From a virus, in the IMG/VR virus record IMGVR_UViG_3300044634_002097, positions 1 through 30,209 of that record: a stretch of DNA of 30,209 bases; one strand, given 5' to 3'. Below are positions 9,785 to 15,107 of this stretch, one piece after another. A program made the translations under genes and the position numbers. Numbering within the stretch: the first letter of the stretch is position 1; the number at the start of each line of letters is the position of its first letter. The notes under the pieces were generated by a model, which was given only the letters and a program-made list of their open reading frames with translations, had not been told where the DNA came from and made no database searches.

Positions 9785-10491
9785 TACTGTTGTTGTCTAG
9801 GAGATTGACTTGCTCTTTCATCTTCAGTATTATTAGCATCATCATATTTAAACATACCTTTTTGTATCAACTCTTGTAAAATAATAGGTTTAATATATGC
9901 CCAAAGCCACTGGTTAATTGGGTAAGGATCTGAAGGTTTCCAACAAGTACTATTAGTTTGGCAATTAACAAAGTTTCCTAATTCTGTAGGATCTTCAAAT
10001 ACTCCTCTAACTGTAATATATTTCATTAAATAGTGTGTAGTATCTTTACTAAACACATAAATATAATTATCATATAAAAAAGTATAAATTGATTTTTTAG
10101 TAGTCCTACCATTTCCTGCATAAGGAACTCTAGAATAATCTATAAGCAAAAATCTAGGTTTCATAATATCTGCAGGCCCTATAGATACAATTGCTTTTTT
10201 AAAAAATAATTCTAATGTATTTGGAATCTTTTCTTTAGTCCTAAGAACTTTACATCCTGAAGGCACACTTATACAACATTGTATAGGATCTACTTGCTCT
10301 AATTCTAAACAAGATAAATCTTGTATTACAAAAGGATCAATACTACGGTTTTTATTATACTCGTTTCTTAACCATAAAGATCTTTGAGCATTTATTAAAT
10401 CTGTAAAGTATTCATATGAATAAGAAGACTCTACGGAATTAATCGCAAGAGCTTCATCAATTTGGCCATGAAGATCATCTAATGACAGCAT
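9784..10491 (-). CDS. crAss-like neck/ring structural protein
   Basis: The product has 235 residues. Its N-terminal half contains SYEYFTDLINAQRSLWLRNE followed by NKNRSIDPFVIQDLSCLELE and a Cys pair (QCCISVPSGCKVL). I recognise this from a conserved crAss-like virion gene that precedes the IHF-like gene. It probably forms one of the rings between portal and tail. The C-terminus (PYPINQWLWAYIKPIILQELI then a polar tail ending QSPRQQQ) looks helical and then disordered. Its stop overlaps the IHF-like start by one base. The exact ring position is unknown. Confidence 0.65.
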   Translation of the reverse strand: MLSLDDLHGQIDEALAINSVESSYSYEYFTDLINAQRSLWLRNEYNKNRSIDPFVIQDLSCLELEQVDPIQCCISVPSGCKVLRTKEKIPNTLELFFKKAIVSIGPADIMKPRFLLIDYSRVPYAGNGRTTKKSIYTFLYDNYIYVFSKDTTHYLMKYITVRGVFEDPTELGNFVNCQTNSTCWKPSDPYPINQWLWAYIKPIILQELIQKGMFKYDDANNTEDERASQSPRQQQ

Positions 10492-10515
10492 AATAACAAA
10501 TATACGATAAATTAT

Positions 10516-10656
10516 TTAACGTCCTTGTCCTTTGTAAGATTTCTTATAGTTCTTAGAAGTCTTACTTTTAGACGTTTTAGTTTTAGCGTGTACACCAGGG
10601 CGAGAAACTTTAGTAACAACTCTCTCAGCAATACCTGCTCCTTTTGCTTTTGCCAT
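10516..10656 (-). CDS. Tiny basic protein (46 aa)
   Basis: An ATG at 10656 opens a 46-codon frame ending in TAA at 10516. The product starts MAKAKGAGIAERVVTK and ends in a strongly basic tail with GVHAKTKTSK, NYKKSYKGQGR. Lys and Arg make up over a third of it. I have seen similar HAKTKTSK...NYKK...GQGR proteins in phages of Bacteroidota, where they sit next to the neck genes; this is recollection, not a search. Such a composition fits nucleic acid binding or packing in the virion. It lies 2 bases downstream of another tiny gene and 24 bases upstream of the neck protein gene. Confidence 0.75.
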   Translation of the reverse strand: MAKAKGAGIAERVVTKVSRPGVHAKTKTSKSKTSKNYKKSYKGQGR

Positions 10657-10658
10657 GA

Positions 10659-10817
10659 TTATCTATTTTTAATAGTAAAGTTTAAAATAGTAAGTAGATA
10701 AAACTCTCTAGATATATCCACTTCTATAGTAAAGAAATCAATTTTGCCAAGTCTAAATCTTATTGCAAACTTGTCCCATTGTTTATTCTTTACTTTCCAT
10801 GTATTTCTAAAAATCAT
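10659..10817 (-). CDS. Tiny hypothetical protein (52 aa)
   Basis: An ATG at 10817 opens a 52-codon frame ending in TAA at 10659. The start overlaps the stop of the lysin gene as ATGA, a typical translational coupling, and the next gene starts 2 bases after its stop. The protein is basic and aromatic (starts MIFRNTWKVKN; contains WDKFAIRFRLGKIDFFTIE; ends LLTILNFTIKNR). No signal peptide or TM segment is clear. The tight packing and amphipathic pattern argue for a real gene. The function is unknown. Confidence 0.7.
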   Translation of the reverse strand: MIFRNTWKVKNKQWDKFAIRFRLGKIDFFTIEVDISREFYLLTILNFTIKNR

Positions 10818-11623
10818 ACTATATCGTTTGATTCGATTAATGTATAAGTAAACTTATTTCCGTGAATTGCTCTTGCTTTACGACAAATTGCCATAAACTC
10901 TTCAAAGTGTGCGGATTTTTTAAACACTTGGCATCCTTCACTCCAATTTTCTACAAATGTAGAATCTGAACCTGCCTTGTGTATGTTAATTCCAAATAGA
11001 CCTTCTTGTGTTTTATCTTCAGCATACACCATGTTACGGTCTGCATCACGGTAAACTTTTACAGGTTTGTTTTGTCCCAATGCTTCATATTTACCTGCGT
11101 GAAGTCTCATTATGTGAGAATCAATGTATTGCCCTTCTACAAGTCTTGCAACTCCTGCTTTGTTACCAAATTTCATAACACCTTTAGTTCCTGGGTCAGT
11201 AGTTGCTGGCCAACTATGAAAATGCTCTACACCATCAACAGTGTAAGTTAAAGTTAAATGGTCGTCAAATAGGTTAGTTACTTTTTGCCCTGTAGAAGAG
11301 TTACGTACTCCTATAATGTTAAGCATTAAGTCTTTGCCTTCAAACCACTTGTAACCTTTAGATGCTACTGCGGTTTTTACTTGAGTTGCTGTGTATTTAG
11401 CAACAGCTGCTGGTTTAGAAGCTACAGGTTTACTATCTACAGTAATGCCCATCTTAGCTAGTGTAGCAGGACCTACTACTCCATCAGGAGTTAATCCGTT
11501 TTTAGTTTGCCAAGCTTTAACTGCTTCTTCTGTTTTAGGTCCAAAATTTCCTACTGGATCTACACCTAATACTACTTGAATCTTTTTAACAACCTCGTTG
11601 TTGTCTCCTCTTTTAAGTACCAT
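10814..11623 (-). CDS. Lysin: peptidoglycan-binding plus L,D-transpeptidase-like domain
   Basis: The 269-residue protein has an N-terminal PG_binding_1-type repeat (about residues 5-59: GDNNEVVKKIQ, FGPKTEEAVKAWQ, DGVVGPATLAKM), then a Lys/Ala/Val linker, then a C-terminal domain of about 180 residues. That domain ends in a motif with His215, Ser228, Gly230 and Cys231 (NIHKAG ... WSEGCQVF). This is the H-x(n)-S-x-G-C layout of YkuD-type L,D-transpeptidases, where Cys is the nucleophile. No signal peptide is present, so export would need a holin; a two-TM protein is encoded just upstream. It is likely the phage endolysin or a cell-wall modifying enzyme. The start has an AGGA motif five bases upstream, inside the end of the previous gene. 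Confidence 0.75.
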   Translation of the reverse strand: MVLKRGDNNEVVKKIQVVLGVDPVGNFGPKTEEAVKAWQTKNGLTPDGVVGPATLAKMGITVDSKPVASKPAAVAKYTATQVKTAVASKGYKWFEGKDLMLNIIGVRNSSTGQKVTNLFDDHLTLTYTVDGVEHFHSWPATTDPGTKGVMKFGNKAGVARLVEGQYIDSHIMRLHAGKYEALGQNKPVKVYRDADRNMVYAEDKTQEGLFGINIHKAGSDSTFVENWSEGCQVFKKSAHFEEFMAICRKARAIHGNKFTYTLIESNDIV

Positions 11624-11625
11624 AA

Positions 11626-11907
11626 TTATCCTAATTCTTCGTTATTATTTTCTTCTTCATTATTTTGCTCTACTTTTTTCTTTAAGGACATAATTCGTCC
11701 CGCAGTAGTAATGCCAAATGCGCCAAGAGTTAAGATCATAAAACCGTCAAAAATAAATTCTTTGATGATTAATTCTTTGCTAAAAATTCCTGTAACAACA
11801 TCAACAAGTAATACAGTTACCATAGCAAAAAAAGATATTACTCCTACAAATGCTTGCTCGTTTATGTTATTATCATCTGAAATTAATTCTCTAAAAAACT
11901 TTTTCAT
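11626..11907 (-). CDS. Two-TM holin-like protein
   Basis: The protein has 93 residues with two hydrophobic segments (about 19-43, FVGVISFFAMVTVLLVDVVTGIF; and about 53-72, FDGFMILTLGAFGITTAGRI), a charged cytoplasmic-type tail with poly-Glu/Asn, and a gene position directly before the lysin. Size, topology and neighbourhood fit a class II-type holin. No family signature beyond topology is visible. The 3' end includes AGGATAA, which serves both as the stop and as a Shine-Dalgarno-like site for the lysin. Confidence 0.65.
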   Translation of the reverse strand: MKKFFRELISDDNNINEQAFVGVISFFAMVTVLLVDVVTGIFSKELIIKEFIFDGFMILTLGAFGITTAGRIMSLKKKVEQNNEEENNNEELG

Positions 11908-11914
11908 AATTTTT

Positions 11915-12457
11915 CTATTTAGGAGCCTTTACAATAATAGGTCTCTTTGGTTTAATAATATCGTTATACCATCTTTTTGGCGGTTCTTCTTTATTGTTGT
12001 TAGAATCAAATGGCTCTTCAAGTCTGTAGAAAAATATATCGCCTGTTATATCATCTTTTCTTACATAATAATAACTTAAATCAACAGCATATACAGCAGT
12101 ATCTTTCCATGAATAATATATCCACGCTGTTTTTTTAGCCATATCTTCTAACCAATTTTCTAATAATTCAAGTTTTCTTGCAAGTGCTGTGTCATAAGTA
12201 AAATTACTTATTAGTGAATCTTGCAATAAAAGCATACGTTCTTTTACAATAAGTAAGCTATCTTTTTTTAAACTCTCTACGTTAAGAGAAGCTATTTTAT
12301 TTTTTTGTGACTCAAAGATATTATTTATATCCTGAGCTTGTTTTTTAGTAAGGATAACAACTGAGTCTCCTTTAATTACCGTCTGAAGCGGGTAGTTTGA
12401 TTGGCTGAAAATCAAACTGCTCACCAGTAGACTGCTTAAGATTAATATCCTTTTCAT
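11915..12457 (-). CDS. Secreted protein overlapping the Rz-like gene
   Basis: The protein has 180 residues and a clear signal peptide (MKRILILSSLLVSSLIFSQS, cleavage probably near residue 18-20). There is no lipobox Cys. A long helical section follows (VVILTKKQAQDINNIFESQ and on to about residue 100), then an aromatic part (IYYSWKDTAVYAVDLSYYYV) and a Pro/Lys-rich tail. The first 86 bases overlap the upstream Rz-like gene in another frame, a layout known from Rz/Rz1 spanin pairs. However, Rz1 partners are lipoproteins and this one is not, so an envelope role is likely but the spanin role is only a possibility. Confidence 0.65.
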   Translation of the reverse strand: MKRILILSSLLVSSLIFSQSNYPLQTVIKGDSVVILTKKQAQDINNIFESQKNKIASLNVESLKKDSLLIVKERMLLLQDSLISNFTYDTALARKLELLENWLEDMAKKTAWIYYSWKDTAVYAVDLSYYYVRKDDITGDIFFYRLEEPFDSNNNKEEPPKRWYNDIIKPKRPIIVKAPK

Positions 12458-12761
12458 TTGCTAACTCTTTTTTTATATCTTGTACAAGTGTTTTAGTGCT
12501 GTCTAAATTGCTCATAACTTCTGTAACCATTTGTTCTAAGCTTTTTTTATCTTCTACTAATTTTTCATTTGCTGTTTTTAAAGAGTTAACATTTTTTTTA
12601 AGACCACTATTTTGTTTAGTAAGAGAACTATTTTCATTTGTAAGAACTTCATTTTTTTCTACAACTACAACATGACCATGTCCAGTAGAAAATACTTGTA
12701 AAACAATAAGCACTACAAAAGCTATAGCAGAACCTAATATGATTCTTTTATTCTTTTTCAT
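12372..12761 (-). CDS. TM plus coiled-coil protein, Rz-like (i-spanin candidate)
   Basis: The 129-residue protein has a short basic start (MKKNKR), one TM segment (about 7-24, IILGSAIAFVVLIVLQVF) and a long heptad-like coiled coil (about 35-115) rich in Asn, Lys, Leu and Glu. This N-in, C-out layout matches inner-membrane spanins such as lambda Rz. Its start overlaps the previous stop as ATGA. Its 3' end overlaps the next gene by 86 bases. It could instead be another small membrane scaffold of the lysis cluster. Confidence 0.6.
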   Translation of the reverse strand: MKKNKRIILGSAIAFVVLIVLQVFSTGHGHVVVVEKNEVLTNENSSLTKQNSGLKKNVNSLKTANEKLVEDKKSLEQMVTEVMSNLDSTKTLVQDIKKELANEKDINLKQSTGEQFDFQPIKLPASDGN

Positions 12762-13003
12762 TTTTTCTTACTAAACAAGGTTAAAATAGTTTCTTTTAAA
12801 CTTTTACTCTGCTCAGTACTTTCGTCTAACTTTTTTTCTAAATTGTCTCTGTACTCTCCTTCTAATTCTTCAACTCTTTGTCTGTAATCATCTTCACTTT
12901 TCATTAGTCTATTAAGAAAAATCCAACATAAATATCCTAATGCTAAAACAGCAAATCCTAAAATACCATATTGAGTTAGACTATCAAAAATTCCAAAAGA
13001 CAT
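12758..13003 (-). CDS. Small holin-like membrane protein, paralogue 2
   Basis: This is an 81-residue protein with one TM segment at about 11-31 (YGILGFAVLALGYLCWIFLNR) and a charged, helical C-terminus with Glu/Lys heptads. The first 32 residues align without gaps to the preceding gene's product (shared F-G-I-F, Y-G, V-L-A-L-G-Y, W-I-F, R), so the two are tandem paralogues. Single-TM proteins with charged tails can act as class III-type holins or anti-holins; that role is inferred from place and topology only. Its stop overlaps the next start as ATGA. Confidence 0.65.
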   Translation of the reverse strand: MSFGIFDSLTQYGILGFAVLALGYLCWIFLNRLMKSEDDYRQRVEELEGEYRDNLEKKLDESTEQSKSLKETILTLFSKKK

Positions 13004-13005
13004 GA

Positions 13006-13200
13006 TTACTTATTTTTTCTAGTTTTTCTTTTTGGTTTAGCTTCTTGTTGTAATCTGTCTTTTTCCGCAAGATGCCTTTGAATAAATATCCAAGCAACAT
13101 ATCCTAAAGCCAAAACAATTAACCCTATTGGACCGTAGTTACTTAGCTCTGCAAATATTCCAAAATCTGGAACACCTGTATTTACTGCTGTACTATCCAT
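13006..13200 (-). CDS. Small holin-like membrane protein, paralogue 1
   Basis: This is a 64-residue protein with one TM segment at about 22-42 (YGPIGLIVLALGYVAWIFIQR) and a strongly basic tail (AKPKRKTRKNK). It is a paralogue of the next gene, with a shorter C-terminus that lacks the acidic coiled coil and is instead Lys/Arg-rich. Two bases separate it from its paralogue and two from the gene upstream. The opposite tail charges suggest that the pair may interact, for example as holin and anti-holin; this is inference. Confidence 0.65.
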   Translation of the reverse strand: MDSTAVNTGVPDFGIFAELSNYGPIGLIVLALGYVAWIFIQRHLAEKDRLQQEAKPKRKTRKNK

Positions 13201-13202
13201 AA

Positions 13203-13460
13203 TTATTTTAATATTAATTGTTTAACAGCATCAGATAGTTCACTGACACTTCTTGCTAAACTTTTAATTTCTAATTGAGTTTGCTCTTGTATTGCTTGAT
13301 ACTTAAGCCTGTTTTCTTGTTCTACTAATTCTATCTTACCTTTAAGCTTTCCTTGCTCTTCAGTGTTTTTTCTTACATCGTTATGGACTATTTTTAAAAA
13401 ATATCCAATAATTATAGTAGCAGTACCTAAAATAAAGGTAGTTATCTCAGCAGGGTTCAT
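13203..13460 (-). CDS. TM/coiled-coil lysis-cluster protein
   Basis: The product has 85 residues: a TM segment at about 5-24 (EITTFILGTATIIIGYFLKIV) and a long C-terminal coiled coil (KNTEEQGKLKGKIELVEQEN to the end). The layout resembles small phage membrane proteins such as XhlA-like or Rz-like ones, but with the TM at the very start. Its ATG overlaps the stop of the upstream lipoprotein gene as ATGA. The function is not recognised; membership of the lysis cluster is the main hint. Confidence 0.6.
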   Translation of the reverse strand: MNPAEITTFILGTATIIIGYFLKIVHNDVRKNTEEQGKLKGKIELVEQENRLKYQAIQEQTQLEIKSLARSVSELSDAVKQLILK

Positions 13461-13972
13461 CGTTTAAATTGTTTAATGGTAAGGAATGTAAATACTAGGC
13501 TTATTGCTATAAAAAACCAAAGCCAAGGGAATTTTTTATTCTCTTGGCGCAATTTAGTTTTTTCAACTTTTTTATTTTGTTTATGTTGTTTTGTAGCAAA
13601 TCGTTGGTTCACTTTATTTTGCTTAGTAGCATATTTTAAAGAATCGCGGTACATTCTTGATATAACTTTTAAACTATCTTTAAATCTTTTATTATCAAAC
13701 TTAGTTTGCCAACGAGTTTGAATAGTTACCTCTGGACAATTACAAGGAGTAGTAGTAGTAATATAGATAATCGAATCTTTTCCGTTTATCCCCTTAATTT
13801 TTAACGTATCTGTTTTTGTAATATAAACAGTATCGCAAGTTATTTTACCTCCTTTATCTTTAAATTTATTAAAATGATATTCGGGAGAACATGATGTTAA
13901 ATAAAACATTAAAAATCCTGAGAAAATTAACGTAATAAAAAGAATTAAAATATGACGTATATCAATGTTCAT
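13457..13972 (-). CDS. Lipoprotein with C-terminal TM: unimolecular spanin candidate
   Basis: The 171-residue protein begins with a hydrophobic signal segment followed by a lipobox (YLTSC, Cys28), so the N-terminus should be lipidated. A C-terminal hydrophobic segment (about 148-166, FPWLWFFIAISLVFTFLTI) is followed by a short basic end. Between them is a Thr/Ile-rich segment and a very basic, Gln/Lys-rich helical part. A lipoprotein N-terminus plus C-terminal inner-membrane anchor is the hallmark of unimolecular spanins such as T1 gp11, which join outer and inner membranes during lysis. The gene is first in the lysis cluster. Similarity to known spanins was not tested. Confidence 0.7.
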   Translation of the reverse strand: MNIDIRHILILFITLIFSGFLMFYLTSCSPEYHFNKFKDKGGKITCDTVYITKTDTLKIKGINGKDSIIYITTTTPCNCPEVTIQTRWQTKFDNKRFKDSLKVISRMYRDSLKYATKQNKVNQRFATKQHKQNKKVEKTKLRQENKKFPWLWFFIAISLVFTFLTIKQFKR

Positions 13973-13977
13973 AAAAG

Positions 13978-13985
13978 CAAAAATA
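13978..13985 (-). promoter_or_regulatory. Possible Bacteroidota -7 box before the lysis cluster
   Basis: The minus strand reads TATTTTTG, a match to the Bacteroidota -7 consensus TAnnTTTG. It ends six bases before the ATG of the spanin candidate, so the transcript would be nearly leaderless. No TTG-type -33 element was seen at the usual distance, and the surrounding 75-base gap is very AT-rich, so a chance match is possible. Confidence 0.22.
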
Positions 13986-14047
13986 CAGATAACTACTTAT
14001 ATAGATAAAAATTTTTTTTATATTTTACGTTTATTATAGAAAATTTA

Positions 14048-14926
14048 TTATACAGGAAATCTATAACTATCTACATGGTTATATATCAAATCTGCTTTAC
14101 GGTTACGGAGTGCTTTTATTTTTAGGATACGTCCGCCGATAGGTTTAACAGGTGCGCCTCTTTCAACGTGCCATCCATGTGTACCTTCACCGTATTCCTC
14201 TTTGTATGTTCCTGTGAGCATCAAATGAATGTACCGTTGGTTTAATCTGTAGCCAGTCTTTGCATGGTGGTCTAAAGTCTCTCTTACATCTGTACGTCCT
14301 GCGTTCTCGTGAATGTGACCCATAGTGAATACGTCCATGTTTTCGTACATCTCAAGCGCACGAGTAAGATTTAACGCTCCTTTTGTAACTACACCACCAC
14401 CACCTGAACCGTGAAAATGCTTTATTCGTGTTGTAAGTACAGCAGTAGAACCTTTTTGAGATATGTTTTTAACCACTATCCAACCACCGTAACCCGAAGT
14501 GTATACCTGTGAGTTATTTTTATAATTCAATAGGTCTACAAATCTCTGCAGGATGTCTGTTTCTTGCCATTTGATTATCGCAGTCTCATGGTTACCATAA
14601 CCGATTACTTTGATAATGTCTGCATACGGAGAAAACCATTCAGCAGCAGTTTCTACAATTGAGTCAAGATACCTAGCATTGTTGTGTTCAGGCAAGATGT
14701 CAGATTTGTTACCACGTTTATCACCTTTGCCTTGCATTAAACAAAACAAATCCCCATTAATTATAACAGGGATGTCGTTTGCTTTGCAGTAGTCAAGATG
14801 TAGAGTAAGTTGTTCACGGTCACACTTTGGGTTATCCCAGTGCAAGTCGGACAGCATTGCTGTCTCAACTTCAGACTTATCAAATATGATTTCGTGAATG
14901 TTTTTTGAATGTCTTTTGACTTGCAT
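14048..14926 (-). CDS. Calcineurin-like metallophosphoesterase
   Basis: The 292-residue protein carries all the metal-binding motifs of the calcineurin-like phosphoesterase superfamily: SDLHWD (Asp27, His29), NGDLF (Asp59), GNHE (111-114), a His near 170-172 in KHFHGSGGGG, and GHIH (203-206). It is therefore probably an active two-metal phosphoesterase. The superfamily includes protein phosphatases, nucleases and nucleotide hydrolases, and the substrate cannot be read from the motifs. It stands between the fibre module and the lysis module, with base composition slightly less AT-rich than its neighbours to the eye. The N-terminal extension of 20 residues is short and no signal peptide is present, so it should act in the cytoplasm unless packaged in the virion. 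Confidence 0.85.
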   Translation of the reverse strand: MQVKRHSKNIHEIIFDKSEVETAMLSDLHWDNPKCDREQLTLHLDYCKANDIPVIINGDLFCLMQGKGDKRGNKSDILPEHNNARYLDSIVETAAEWFSPYADIIKVIGYGNHETAIIKWQETDILQRFVDLLNYKNNSQVYTSGYGGWIVVKNISQKGSTAVLTTRIKHFHGSGGGGVVTKGALNLTRALEMYENMDVFTMGHIHENAGRTDVRETLDHHAKTGYRLNQRYIHLMLTGTYKEEYGEGTHGWHVERGAPVKPIGGRILKIKALRNRKADLIYNHVDSYRFPV

Positions 14927-14946
14927 TATAAAAGGTTTGTTAGTTA

Positions 14947-15105
14947 TTAATTATTAGGTTTTTCATCAAACCAATACCACCCATCTACTGGGTAATCGTA
15001 GTTGTCTTTGTCTTCTGACTTTAACTCATAATCTGATGAGTATACAAAGTTAGGAGCATACATCCATTCTCCTTCTTCGTTCTTTTTGTAAAATCCACAT
15101 TCCAT
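14947..15105 (-). CDS. Small acidic aromatic protein (52 aa)
   Basis: An ATG at 15105 opens a 52-codon frame ending in TAA at 14947. It starts two bases after the stop of the LRR protein, with AGGA five bases upstream of the ATG, and ends 20 bases before the phosphoesterase. The product is acidic and rich in Tyr and Trp (starts MECGFYKKNEEGEWMYAPNF; ends DGWYWFDEKPNN). It fills the only gap between two good genes. The function is unknown; tail-fibre accessory or chaperone roles would fit the place but nothing in the sequence shows this. Confidence 0.7.
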   Translation of the reverse strand: MECGFYKKNEEGEWMYAPNFVYSSDYELKSEDKDNYDYPVDGWYWFDEKPNN

Positions 15106-15107
15106 AT

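Noticed and set aside
11576-12079. Plus-strand open frame of 167 codons over the holin-like and secreted-protein genes
   Set aside because: It is antisense to two well supported, tightly spaced minus-strand genes; its hydrophobic, Ser/Asn/Ile-rich translation is explained by AT-rich antisense sequence.
13986-14047. A/T palindrome-like run that might be a terminator after the phosphoesterase
   Set aside because: Only A-T pairs can form and no GC stem is present, so the hairpin would be too weak to call.
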